Source of the DNA: Devosia sp.
GTDB taxonomy: Bacteria; Pseudomonadota; Alphaproteobacteria; Rhizobiales; Devosiaceae
Reading direction: 5' to 3'
Assembly (NCBI GenBank): GCA_028290225.1
Contig: JAQGKH010000310.1
Location: 1 to 37,037 of the forward strand
DNA: 37,037 bases
Shown here in pieces: positions 16,029 through 23,570 of this stretch (its first letter is position 1; each line of letters opens with the position of its first letter). The position numbers were made by a program, and so were the translations under genes. The notes beneath the pieces are model-generated. The model had not been told where the DNA came from. It saw only the letters and a program-made list of their open reading frames with translations, and made no database searches.

Positions 16029-16469
16029 TCAGTCGGTCTCTTGGCGATAAGTGTCGTGCCGGGGCAGATGGTCGGCAATGGCGTCCCAACCCTGGCGGGT
16101 GCGGGCGAAGATCAGCTGGCCGGGCTGGAACCAGCTGTTGTTGCCGGCGAAAAATCCCGCCGACACCAGGCAGATGCCGGGTGCGCGCGAGGACCCCCCG
16201 AAGAGCGGCGTAGCGCAGCACGGACAGAAATTCCGGCTGAAGCTGGCACCGGATGCGCTTTGGCGCGCGAAACTGCCGATTTGGCCAGTGACGGTCAAAT
16301 ACCGCTCCGCCACCAGGGCAACGGCGGAATGGCCGGTGCCGGTTGCCTGCTGGCAGTGCAGGCAGGCACACATGAACATGGAGCCGACCCGGCCAGTGAT
16401 GCGCATGGTCACGGCCCCGCAGGCACAGCTGGCCTGCACATCGATGCTGGAGTGTGCCGGCTCCGTCAT
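16029..16469 (-). CDS. GFA-family (glutathione-dependent formaldehyde-activating-like) protein
   Basis: This 146-residue zinc-binding protein has the cysteine pattern of the GFA family: CAC (C15, C17), CACLHC (C34, C36, C39) and FCPCC (C82, C84, C85), with the typical segments FSRNFCPCCATPLF and GSFAR before it. The founding enzyme was reported to help formaldehyde react with glutathione, but most family members have no proven activity, so the function should be left open. ATG 16469 gives the natural beginning SCACGAVTMRITG soon after the start, though no good Shine-Dalgarno is visible. It lies 129 bp upstream of icd on the same strand and diverges from the first GNAT gene. Nothing nearby suggests formaldehyde metabolism. 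Confidence 0.9.
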   Translation of the reverse strand: MTEPAHSSIDVQASCACGAVTMRITGRVGSMFMCACLHCQQATGTGHSAVALVAERYLTVTGQIGSFARQSASGASFSRNFCPCCATPLFGGSSRAPGICLVSAGFFAGNNSWFQPGQLIFARTRQGWDAIADHLPRHDTYRQETD

Positions 16470-16567
16470 GGGATCAAGCTGGCATGGCGCGAACGGCCGA
16501 TCAAGAGAGCGCGGCCTTGCCTTGAGCGGCTGAACACCGCAAGAATGGGCTCTCCACTGGAGGAGGC

Positions 16568-17152
16568 ATGGCGCTTTATCCGACCTATCCGCTGCTGACC
16601 GAGCGGTTGCGCCTGCGCCCGTTCACCCGCGGCGACGTGGATGCCGTTTTCGCTTATCGGCAACGTGAGGACGTCGCGCGGTACCTGTTCGGTGCGGCGC
16701 TTAGCCGAGAAGAATGCGCCTTGGCGGTGCAGCAGCGGATCAACCAGACAACGCTGGACAAGGAAGGGGACAAAGTTGTCCTGGCGATGGAACTTGGCCA
16801 AACCAGCCAGTTGATCGGGGAGGTATCGCTGATTTGGCGCAGTCTCGAAAGCGAACAAGGGGAGGTGGGCTGGATCCTTCACCCAGATTATCATGGACAT
16901 GGTTATGCCACTGAAGCGGCCGGCGTTATCCTGAATTTGGCATTCGGAGAGGCGCAACTGCACCGGGTCGTGGCTCGATGCGCGGCGGAAAACGGGCCTT
17001 CGTTCCGGCTGATGGAGCGGTTGGGCATGCGGCGCGAGGCGCATTTTCGCGATCATTCCATCACCAAGGGCGTGTGGGATGAGGAGTTTATCTACGCCAT
17101 TCTCCGGGACGAATGGCTCAATCGCCAGTCGCAATCTCCGACTAGCGGATGA
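16568..17152 (+). CDS. GNAT-family N-acetyltransferase (RimJ/RimL-like), first of a pair
   Basis: This 194-residue protein has the RimJ/RimL-type layout: LLTERLRLRPFTRGDVDAVFAY at the N-terminus, a central strand LIGEVSLIW, the acetyl-CoA-binding stretch EVGWILHPDYHGHGYATEAAG (the Q/R-x-x-G-x-G/A motif appears as YHGHGYA), RVVARCAAENGPSFRLMERLGMRREAHFRDH and the end WDEEFIYAILRDEWL. Such enzymes transfer acetyl from acetyl-CoA to an amine, which may be a protein N-terminus, a drug or a small molecule. ATG 16568 has GGAGGAGG just before it. A paralogue lies 89 bp downstream. The acceptor is unknown. Confidence 0.92.
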   Translation: MALYPTYPLLTERLRLRPFTRGDVDAVFAYRQREDVARYLFGAALSREECALAVQQRINQTTLDKEGDKVVLAMELGQTSQLIGEVSLIWRSLESEQGEVGWILHPDYHGHGYATEAAGVILNLAFGEAQLHRVVARCAAENGPSFRLMERLGMRREAHFRDHSITKGVWDEEFIYAILRDEWLNRQSQSPTSG

Positions 17153-17241
17153 TCGGCTACTAACCTGCGCTACGCGGGAACCTCTCGCCCATAAGGCCCG
17201 TTCCTCGTTCAGTTACGATATACCTGCGGAGGCTCGCCATC

Positions 17242-17838
17242 ATGACGTCACTATCTTTGCCCTTGCAAACTGACCGACTGATCCTGCGAACCTTTGAGCG
17301 CACTGACGCGTCGGACCTATGCGCTTACCATGCGCTGCCTTCCATGCAGCGTTACGTGTTTACCCGTACCCGCAATGAAGCTGACGTTGCCGAAGCGCTC
17401 CAGGTCCTGCGCGGTCATGTCAGCCTGCAGCGCCCCGGCGATACCCTGACGCTCGCGATGGTGCGCAAGGGCGACAAGAAGGTCATCGGCCATGTTTCGC
17501 TGAACTGGCAGGACGCGACATCGGGGCAGGGCGAAGTGCGTTTCTGCATCAATCCGAGCTTTTCGGGCCAAGGCTATACCGCCGAGGCGCTGAGCGCCAT
17601 GTTCGATCTGGCCTTTGATCAATTCCGTATCCATCGCTTGTTCGTGCGTTGCGACGGCCGCAATCACCATTCCATCAAGCTCATGCAAAAGCTGGGGCTA
17701 CGACTGGAAGCCCACTACCGCGAACATGCGCTGTTTCAGGGCGAGTGGGATGAGGAGCTGCATTTTGCCATTCTGGATCGTGAATGGAACCGTTCCAGCA
17801 AGGTCAAGGAGTTGCCGCTCCGCCGCCAGGTTGCTTGA
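17242..17838 (+). CDS. GNAT-family N-acetyltransferase (RimJ/RimL-like), second of a pair
   Basis: This 198-residue paralogue of the preceding gene shares the same blocks in the same order: LQTDRLILRTFERTDASDL, VIGHVSLNW, GEVRFCINPSFSGQGYTAEALSAM with the acetyl-CoA loop SGQGYTAEA, RLFVRCDGRNHHSIKLMQKLGLRLEAHYREHALF and WDEELHFAILDREW. The two proteins differ widely in between, so the duplication is old. GGAGG is 9 bases upstream of ATG 17242. A strong terminator follows at 17871-17891. Its acceptor is unknown, and divergence from its twin suggests a different one. Confidence 0.92.
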   Translation: MTSLSLPLQTDRLILRTFERTDASDLCAYHALPSMQRYVFTRTRNEADVAEALQVLRGHVSLQRPGDTLTLAMVRKGDKKVIGHVSLNWQDATSGQGEVRFCINPSFSGQGYTAEALSAMFDLAFDQFRIHRLFVRCDGRNHHSIKLMQKLGLRLEAHYREHALFQGEWDEELHFAILDREWNRSSKVKELPLRRQVA

Positions 17839-17870
17839 CCAGTTCACCGCTTGCATTGCTGATCGCATCT

Positions 17871-17900
17871 CCGGCGCCCCACGGGCGCCGGTTTGCGTTT
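17871..17900 (+). terminator. Terminator after the second GNAT gene
   Basis: A 9-bp perfect stem CCGGCGCCC (17871-17879) with GGGCGCCGG (17883-17891) and a 3-base loop is followed by TTTGCGTTT. It lies 33 bases after the stop and fits a plus-strand intrinsic terminator with an interrupted T tract. Confidence 0.65.
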
Positions 17901-17946
17901 GCGCACGCTCTCGGCTAAGTGCGGCTTCGTTGTGGGTAGGGGCATC

Positions 17947-18750
17947 ATGGCCGGCACAGATTCTTCCATTCCGATTGCACTGACGCCGTCTCCGGCGATT
18001 ATCCTTTGCGAGCCGCAGCTGGGCGAGAACATCGGCACGGCAGCGCGTGCCATGGCCAATTTCGGGCTGTGGGATTTGCGGCTGGTTCGGCCCCGTGATG
18101 GCTGGCCCAACGAAAAGGCGGTGAATGCCGCTTCACGAGCCGACCATGTGCTGGAACGGGTGCGGGTGTTCGATACCTTGGAAGCGGCAATCGCGGACCT
18201 CACGCTGGTTTACGCCACCACGGCACGCTCACGTGACATGCAAAAGTCAGTGATCGGTCCAGACGAAGCGGCGCGGCGGATGGCCAGCCATATCGGAGCG
18301 GGCCGCGGCGCCGGGCTCTTGTTCGGTCGCGAGCGCTGGGGCTTACTCAACGAGGAAGTGGCTCTGGCCGACTCCATTGTAACGCTGCCCGTGGAGCCCG
18401 CCTTCGCCTCGCTCAACATTGCCCAAGCCGTGCTGCTGATGGCCTATGAATGGCGTCGACACAGCGCGGCGGGCACGACCCTGCCATTCGACGACAATCT
18501 CGCGCAGGTAGCTCCGCGCGAAGAACTTGTGGGCTTGTTCGGGCACCTGGAATCCACGCTCGACCAGTCCGGTTTCTTCACCGCGCCTGACAAGCGGCCC
18601 ACTGTGGTAAACAATCTGCGCACCATGCTGGAGCGGGGCAAATTCACCAGCCAGGAGATCCGCACCTTGCGTGGTGTGATTTCCTCCATCGATCGACGCC
18701 ATCAGCGACCAAATCCGAACCGCCAGCAGCGAGAAAGCGACAAGGGCTGA
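17947..18750 (+). CDS. trmJ: TrmJ-like SPOUT RNA methyltransferase
   Basis: This protein of about 267 residues belongs to the SPOUT (TrmH/TrmJ) family, whose members use S-adenosylmethionine for 2'-O methylation of RNA ribose. The three family motifs are present: motif 1 ENIGTAARAMANFGL (about 27-41), motif 2 LLFGRERWGLLNEEVALAD and motif 3 PAFASLNIAQAVLLMAYE. The last parts form the trefoil-knot cofactor site. TrmJ methylates position 32 of several tRNAs; this assignment is by similarity to E. coli TrmJ and the target is not proven. A C-terminal extension (TLRGVISSIDRRHQ) is present as in TrmJ. The frame begins earlier, but ATG 17947 has AGGGG close upstream and gives a normal start. Confidence 0.88.
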   Translation: MAGTDSSIPIALTPSPAIILCEPQLGENIGTAARAMANFGLWDLRLVRPRDGWPNEKAVNAASRADHVLERVRVFDTLEAAIADLTLVYATTARSRDMQKSVIGPDEAARRMASHIGAGRGAGLLFGRERWGLLNEEVALADSIVTLPVEPAFASLNIAQAVLLMAYEWRRHSAAGTTLPFDDNLAQVAPREELVGLFGHLESTLDQSGFFTAPDKRPTVVNNLRTMLERGKFTSQEIRTLRGVISSIDRRHQRPNPNRQQRESDKG

Positions 18751-18824
18751 GAAATCCGCCGGCCTGGCCGCTTGCAAGCACTTAGAGCTTTGACGGGCGC
18801 CAGGCGGCATGGCATGGGCAGACC

Positions 18825-20096
18825 ATGAGCATCCCCGCGCCGCATGATAAATCCCGCTTGGCTTTCAGCTATAAGGGCTTTCGTTTTTTCTGGCTGACGA
18901 CGCTGCTGGTCAGCTTTGCTGTCCAGATCATGTCTGTGTCCATTGCCTGGCAGATCTTTGCGATCACCGGCGATTACTTCTTGCTAGGCCTTGTTGGCCT
19001 GTGCCTGTTCCTGCCCGCCCTGGTGTTGATGTTGGTGACGGGACTGGCCGCTGACCGGTTCAACCGCCGCCTGATCATGGCGGTGTGCCTCGTGGTGGAG
19101 TTGGGCTGCGCTATTGGCTTCCTGTCGCTCGTCAATGCCCAGGAGCATCAGGTCTGGCCGATCTTCGCGATCCTCGTGGTCCTGGGTACGGCGCGAGCGT
19201 TCTGGAGCCCCGCTGCCCAATCTTTGGCCCCCAATTTGGTGCCACCCGAGGCGCTGAGTAACGCCATCACGGTCAATGCTTCGGCTTGGCAGTTCGCCGC
19301 GATCATGGGCCCTTCTATTGGCGGGGTGCTGTATGCACTGAGCCCGGTGATGGCCTTTGGCACGGCAGCGGTGCTGCTGCTGGTGGCGTGCGGGTGCGTG
19401 CTGCTGATCCCCAAGCCCCAACAGCGCCAGTCGCAACAGGCGACCAGCCTCGAAACCATCTTTGGCGGCTTCCGCTATATCCTCAGCAACAAGGTCGTGC
19501 TGGGGGCGATCTCGCTGGACATGTTCGCCGTGCTGATGGGCGGGGCTGTCGCGCTGCTGCCCGCTTTCACCGGGGAAATCCTCCATGGTGGGCCGATTGA
19601 GTTCGGCATTCTGCGCGCGTCTCCGGGAATCGGCGCCCTCGTAATGGCGCTGACGCTGACGCGCTTTCCCATTCGGCACCATGCTGGCAAGATGCTGTTC
19701 GCGTTTGTGGCGCTGTTCGGCTTGTTCACCCTGGTGTTTGGGCTATCGAGCAGCGTGTGGCTGTCCATCGGGGCCCTCATGCTGGTCGGCGCGTCAGACA
19801 TGGTCAGCGTTACCATCCGCGAAACTATCATGCAGCTGTGGACGCCAGAAGAGGTTCGCGGGCGCGTAAACGCCGTGAACTCTGTTTTTATCGGCGCCTC
19901 CAACGAACTGGGAGAGTTCCGGGCCGGAACTGTCGCCCACTTTATCGGGCCTGTTGGCGCGGTGATCGTGGGCGGCGTGGGTGCTATGGCAATCGCAGGC
20001 GTCTGGAGCCGCTTGTTCCCGAGCCTGCGTAAGCAGGATACGCTGGACCGCAAGATGGTGAGCGACGGCGTCGCCGAGCCACTCGCCGATCGGTAA
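18825..20096 (+). CDS. MFS transporter, EntS/MFS_3-like
   Basis: This 423-residue protein is a 12-helix major facilitator. It starts with a soluble region and the FRFFWLTTLLVSFAVQIMSVSIAWQ helix, typical of the MFS_3/EntS group of exporters. The cytoplasmic loop 2-3 motif GLAADRFNRRL is clear (the usual GxLaDRxGRR), and the second half contains MVSVTIRETIMQLWTPEEVRGRVNAVNSVFIGASNELGEF, a strongly conserved mark of this group. EntS exports the siderophore enterobactin, but many relatives have unknown substrates and no siderophore genes are nearby. The ATG at 18825 lacks a strong Shine-Dalgarno. It lies 74 bp after the trmJ-like gene on the same strand and upstream of rpsD. Confidence 0.88.
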   Translation: MSIPAPHDKSRLAFSYKGFRFFWLTTLLVSFAVQIMSVSIAWQIFAITGDYFLLGLVGLCLFLPALVLMLVTGLAADRFNRRLIMAVCLVVELGCAIGFLSLVNAQEHQVWPIFAILVVLGTARAFWSPAAQSLAPNLVPPEALSNAITVNASAWQFAAIMGPSIGGVLYALSPVMAFGTAAVLLLVACGCVLLIPKPQQRQSQQATSLETIFGGFRYILSNKVVLGAISLDMFAVLMGGAVALLPAFTGEILHGGPIEFGILRASPGIGALVMALTLTRFPIRHHAGKMLFAFVALFGLFTLVFGLSSSVWLSIGALMLVGASDMVSVTIRETIMQLWTPEEVRGRVNAVNSVFIGASNELGEFRAGTVAHFIGPVGAVIVGGVGAMAIAGVWSRLFPSLRKQDTLDRKMVSDGVAEPLADR

Positions 20097-20109
20097 GTCC
20101 GCGGCCGGG

Positions 20110-20138
20110 TTGACTTTGTAGCCTTCCCCCTCTATCAC
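20110..20138 (+). promoter_or_regulatory. Candidate sigma-70-type promoter of rpsD
   Basis: TTGACT (20110-20115) and TATCAC (20133-20138) are spaced by 17 bases, 135 bases before the rpsD start. The -35 element differs from consensus by one base. This is the best promoter match seen in the window and fits a highly expressed ribosomal-protein gene. Confidence 0.6.
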
Positions 20139-20205
20139 CCGCGCACCTATTGCGGCCTTCGGGCCCTAGGCGCACCCGGGATCTTCTTTCATCAGAGGTC
20201 TGTCA

Positions 20206-20227
20206 GCCTGTCGGTTTACCGGCAGGC
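20206..20227 (+). promoter_or_regulatory. Stem-loop in the rpsD leader
   Basis: GCCTGTCGG (20206-20214) pairs with CCGGCAGGC (20219-20227) across TTTA, with one G-T wobble. It is 45 bases upstream of the start codon. A second short hairpin, GGCC-TTCG-GGCC, lies at 20154-20165. S4 represses its own operon by binding leader RNA in E. coli; whether this leader does the same is inference. Confidence 0.45.
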
Positions 20228-20272
20228 AGAGGAGGGCGCGATCCATTTCGACGTTTCATGAAAGGATACGCG

Positions 20273-20890
20273 ATGTCGAAGCGCATTTCTGCCAAGCACA
20301 AGATTGACCGCCGTCTTGGCGAAAACATCTGGGGTCGTCCATCGAGCCCGCTCAATGCCCGCGCCTATGGCCCCGGCCAGCACGGCCAGCGCCGCAAGGG
20401 CAAACTCTCGGACTATGGTCTGCAGCTGCGCGCCAAGCAGAAGCTGAAGGGCTACTACGCTTCCATCACCGAGAAGTCGTTCAAGAAGCTTTATAACGAA
20501 GCTGCGCGCGTCAAGGGCGACACTGGCGAGAACCTGATCGGCCTGCTCGAGTCGCGTCTCGACGCCATCGTTTACCGCGCCAAGTTCGTGGTAACCCCGT
20601 TTGCTGCCCGCCAGTTTGTCAACCACGGCCATGTGATGGTCAATGGCAAGCGCGTCAACATCCCATCCTATCAGGTCAAGGTCGGCGACAAGATCGAAGT
20701 GCGCGAGCGCTCCAAGCAACTCACCGTTCTGCTCGAAGCCATCCAGCTGGCCGAGCGTGACGTTCCCGACTACATCGAAGTCGACCACAACAAGATGACC
20801 GCGACCTATGCTCGCGTGCCGGCTCTGTCCGATGTGCCCTATCCGGTGCACATGGAGCCGAACCTGGTCGTGGAATTCTACTCGCGTTAA
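20273..20890 (+). CDS. rpsD: 30S ribosomal protein S4
   Basis: This 205-residue protein binds 16S rRNA early in assembly of the small ribosomal subunit. It starts MSKRISAKHKIDRRLGENIWGR, the alphaproteobacterial form without the zinc-binding cysteines of some S4 proteins. The S4 RNA-binding domain covers about residues 95-160 (ESRLDAIVYRAKF, ARQFVNHGHVMVNGKRVNIPSYQVKVGD). The end is NLVVEFYSR. The open frame starts well upstream, but ATG 20273 has AAAGGA 7 bases before it and gives the family length. It stands alone here instead of in the alpha operon with rpsM, rpsK and rpoA, which is the usual arrangement in Hyphomicrobiales. It has its own promoter candidate, leader stem-loops and a strong terminator. 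Confidence 0.98.
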   Translation: MSKRISAKHKIDRRLGENIWGRPSSPLNARAYGPGQHGQRRKGKLSDYGLQLRAKQKLKGYYASITEKSFKKLYNEAARVKGDTGENLIGLLESRLDAIVYRAKFVVTPFAARQFVNHGHVMVNGKRVNIPSYQVKVGDKIEVRERSKQLTVLLEAIQLAERDVPDYIEVDHNKMTATYARVPALSDVPYPVHMEPNLVVEFYSR

Positions 20891-20910
20891 GCGAACCGAG
20901 TTCCAATGCA

Positions 20911-20944
20911 AAGGGCCGCCCTTCGGGGCGGCCCTTTTTGTTTG
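20911..20944 (+). terminator. Strong intrinsic terminator of rpsD
   Basis: An 11-bp perfect stem AAGGGCCGCCC (20911-20921) with GGGCGGCCCTT (20926-20936) caps in the stable TTCG tetraloop. It is followed by TTTGTTTG. It begins 20 bases after the rpsD stop. Confidence 0.85.
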
Positions 20945-21110
20945 TGGTGATGGCCTCTGCGCCCGGACGACCACTCGGCTGCCGCTCCGTGTGGTGAAGG
21001 TGAGGTGCGCCCGGGGCAGGGGCTCGGGCGTGGTGACCACCCGATCCCCCCACCCTCGGTTCCGCCTCTCCAGGGAAAGGGCAGCGGACAGGGTTGTCCG
21101 TCCGGACTGA
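20945..21110. repeat. Intergenic repeat-like sequence between rpsD and the BacA-like gene
   Basis: This non-coding stretch between convergent genes resembles the repeat cluster at 3277-3500 in composition and in the phrase it would encode on the minus strand (LPFPWRGGTEGGG). It includes blocks such as CCCCCCACCCTCGG and CCTCTCCAGGGAAAGGG. I saw it as a relative, not an exact copy; an alignment is needed to confirm membership. Confidence 0.45.
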
Positions 21111-21119
21111 ACGAAGGCA

Positions 21120-22532
21120 CTAGATCGTCGCCGCGTCGCCGATGCTTTCCTTGATTGGCTCCTGATCGCGCGGAATGAAGCTCTCGAACCGGTGCAGACG
21201 CTGGTAGATCGACTGCAGTTCCACGATCGTCGTCCATGCCCGGGCAAAGAACTGAAACGAGGAGGCAACCTCGCCAAAGGCGTTCTGCACCTGCTGGTAG
21301 ATGCCCAGCGTCAACGTGCCGGCAAGGATCGATGGCGATAAAGTCAGGAGCGGCACATAGCCTGCTACCTGCAGATAGGCATACCGCGCCAGGTTGAAGT
21401 AGGTGTAGTGGAAGTAGAGCCGGTAGTAGTTCTTCTGCACATTGGCAAACAGCATGCGGAAGGTAGGCGGATCGGCTCGATCCGCTTCGTCCTCCCCATA
21501 GACCAACTCCTTGCGCAGTGCAGCCTCCACCTTCTGGTTCTCGAAATTGAGGCCAGGGAGCCGGATACCCACGATCCAGAGCAGCCCCGTTCCAAAGGCC
21601 GAGATCACCAGGGCGATCCACACCAGACTTCCTGGAACCGCACCAAAGATCGGGATCTCCGTGACGCTCTGGGACAAGGTCCACAGAATGGGCAGGAACA
21701 CCACCAAGGTCAGCAGGGAGCCCAGAAAGCTGGTGCCGAGGTCCTCCACGATCGAAGCAAACCGCTGCGTGTCTTCCTGCACACGCTGGGCGGCGCCCTC
21801 CGTTTTCCTCAGGCTGGGCCAATATTCCATGTAGTAGGAGGTCATCGCTTTGCGCCAGCGGAAGACGTAATGCGAGTTGAAGAAGGCCAGCAGCACGAGG
21901 AAGATGATGTTGGGGAGCAGCACGAGAAACAGGGTGAAGACGTAAGGCCAATACTCGGCCGGGCTGACCGAGCCGGGTTCGCTCAAGGCACGCTGCAGAA
22001 CGTCAAAGAACCGGCCCTGCCAGTCGTTCAGGAAGGCGCTGAGTTGAACCTGGCTGTAGGTGGCCAGATACAGAACGGCGCTGCCAACAACCGACCACCA
22101 GTACCATTGGTTGCGCTTGTAGAAGTACCAGAAGGCGCAGAACGCTGCGGTGCAGAGCAGGATGTACCAGTATTCCCAGATACGCCCGCCATTGAGGAAG
22201 TTGGTGTCCTCGGCTACGCAACCCGCCGAGGCCATCGCGGTATTGGCAGTTTCCGGGGGAGCGGCTTGATTGGTAGCTGGCGCCGGGGCGTTGGGATCGA
22301 TCCGGCTCGGACCGCCTTCGGGCGCAGGCAAGGCGTTCGGGTCGGGTGCTACCGGCGTTTCAGCCTGGGGCAGCTGATCTGGCGAGCAGATTGTGGGAGC
22401 GAAGAACCGGTCGATACTGACGACACGCCGCACCGGCTCGCCGGCAAACTGGAATATCAGCGTGGTCAGCAGCATCCAGAGCAGTGCCGAGCCAAAGAAA
22501 AGTTTGGGAACAGGAAAGAAGGATCGAAACAC
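21120..22532 (-). CDS. bacA: BacA/SbmA-family peptide transporter
   Basis: This 470-residue inner-membrane protein belongs to the SbmA/BacA family, ABC-like membrane domains without an ATPase that import peptides such as microcins, bleomycin and plant NCR peptides and affect very-long-chain lipid A. Matches to rhizobial BacA by memory are FFPVPKLFFGSALLWMLL at the start, RKTEGAAQRVQEDTQRF, RKELVYGEDEADRADPPTFR, KNYYRLYFHYTYFNLARYAYLQV and SFQFFARAWTTIVELQSIYQRL. The start is GTG 22532 with GGAG 6 bases upstream, matching the SbmA start FKSFFP; the ATG 15 codons earlier has no support. The segment between helices 1 and 2 is about 100 residues, Pro/Ala-rich and with one cysteine, clearly longer than the roughly 40 residues of known BacA. 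It converges on rpsD and diverges from ttcA. Confidence 0.93.
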   Translation of the reverse strand: MFRSFFPVPKLFFGSALLWMLLTTLIFQFAGEPVRRVVSIDRFFAPTICSPDQLPQAETPVAPDPNALPAPEGGPSRIDPNAPAPATNQAAPPETANTAMASAGCVAEDTNFLNGGRIWEYWYILLCTAAFCAFWYFYKRNQWYWWSVVGSAVLYLATYSQVQLSAFLNDWQGRFFDVLQRALSEPGSVSPAEYWPYVFTLFLVLLPNIIFLVLLAFFNSHYVFRWRKAMTSYYMEYWPSLRKTEGAAQRVQEDTQRFASIVEDLGTSFLGSLLTLVVFLPILWTLSQSVTEIPIFGAVPGSLVWIALVISAFGTGLLWIVGIRLPGLNFENQKVEAALRKELVYGEDEADRADPPTFRMLFANVQKNYYRLYFHYTYFNLARYAYLQVAGYVPLLTLSPSILAGTLTLGIYQQVQNAFGEVASSFQFFARAWTTIVELQSIYQRLHRFESFIPRDQEPIKESIGDAATI

Positions 22533-22700
22533 CAGGGACTCCGGGGTGTCGGGAGAAGCGCGCCATCTAGCCCCCACATTCCGCCCAAAGCAAGAAAGTG
22601 AAGTTAAGCTTTGGTAATCTCCTCCGCTGCCGCTTGGCCTTTCCCTTCGGCGGTTCTGGCGTTATCAGCAGGCAGCGGATTGATCATGAGAGGATCGGGT

Positions 22701-23570
22701 GTGAGCCAGGTATTGGAAGCGCCGCAGATGGAGCCTGACGAGAGCGAAAGCGGGGCGCACCCGATCTTTGCCAAGGCGCCGCGCTCGGTAGAATTCAACA
22801 AGCTCAGGAAACGCCTGATCCGGCATACCCGCGAGGCGCTCGAGAAGTTTGCCATGGTACGTCCGGGTGAGCGGTGGCTGGTGGCGCTATCGGGCGGCAA
22901 GGACAGCTATGGGCTTCTGGCATTGCTGCTGGACCTGCAATGGCGAGGCATGTTGCCGGTGGAGCTGCTGGCCTGCAATCTTGACCAGGGACAGCCGAAT
23001 TTCCCAAAGCATATCCTGCCCGAATTCCTCTCCGGCCTGGGCATAAAGCACCGGATTGAATACAGGGACACCTATTCCATTGTCACGGACAAGCTGCCGA
23101 CCGGAGCGACCTACTGCTCGCTCTGCTCGCGGCTGCGGCGCGGCAATCTCTACCGTATTGCGCGTGAGGAGGGCTGCTCGGCGCTGGTGCTCGGCCACCA
23201 TCGCGACGACAGCCTGGAAACCTTCTTCATGAACCTGTTTCACGGGGGCAAGCTGGCGGCCATGCCGCCGCGCTTGCTGAATGATGATGGAACCGTGGAA
23301 GTGCTCCGGCCGCTGATCTATTGCGCCGAAGATGACCTGGGGCGCTTTGCCGAGCAGATGCAATTTCCCATCATTCCCTGTGACCTGTGTGGATCGCAGG
23401 ATGGCCTGGAACGCAATGCGATGAAGGCGATGCTCTCAGATATCGAAAAGCGGATGCCGGGCCGCAAGGACGTGATGATCCGTGCCATGGGCAACATCAA
23501 TCCCAGCCACATGCTCGATCCACGTTTGTTTGACTTTGCCGGGTTGGCTGATCGGAGAACACAAGCGTGA
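22701..23570 (+). CDS. ttcA: tRNA 2-thiocytidine synthetase TtcA
   Basis: This enzyme, about 289 residues from this start, adds sulfur to cytidine 32 of certain tRNAs, using ATP and a [4Fe-4S] cluster. It has the PP-loop SGGKDS (64-69) that binds ATP and the two cysteine pairs C-x-x-C at 139/142 (CSLC) and 227/230 (CDLC). Further family marks are NLDQGQPNFP, HHRDDSLETFFMNLFHGGKL and the C-terminal GNINPSHMLDPRLFDF. The start is GTG 22701, with GAGAGGA 7 bases upstream; ATG 22686 (5 codons earlier) is possible. Its stop overlaps the next gene's start in a GTGA, so the two are coupled. It is divergent from the BacA-like gene. Confidence 0.94.
   Translation: MSQVLEAPQMEPDESESGAHPIFAKAPRSVEFNKLRKRLIRHTREALEKFAMVRPGERWLVALSGGKDSYGLLALLLDLQWRGMLPVELLACNLDQGQPNFPKHILPEFLSGLGIKHRIEYRDTYSIVTDKLPTGATYCSLCSRLRRGNLYRIAREEGCSALVLGHHRDDSLETFFMNLFHGGKLAAMPPRLLNDDGTVEVLRPLIYCAEDDLGRFAEQMQFPIIPCDLCGSQDGLERNAMKAMLSDIEKRMPGRKDVMIRAMGNINPSHMLDPRLFDFAGLADRRTQA

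Noticed and set aside
20097..20272. Extension of rpsD upstream to 20150
   Set aside because: The extra codons lack the S4 sequence, and ATG 20273 has a strong Shine-Dalgarno and gives the usual 205 residues.
21408..22601. A 397-codon plus-strand frame over the BacA-like gene
   Set aside because: The minus strand has clear membrane helices and family motifs; the plus frame has none.
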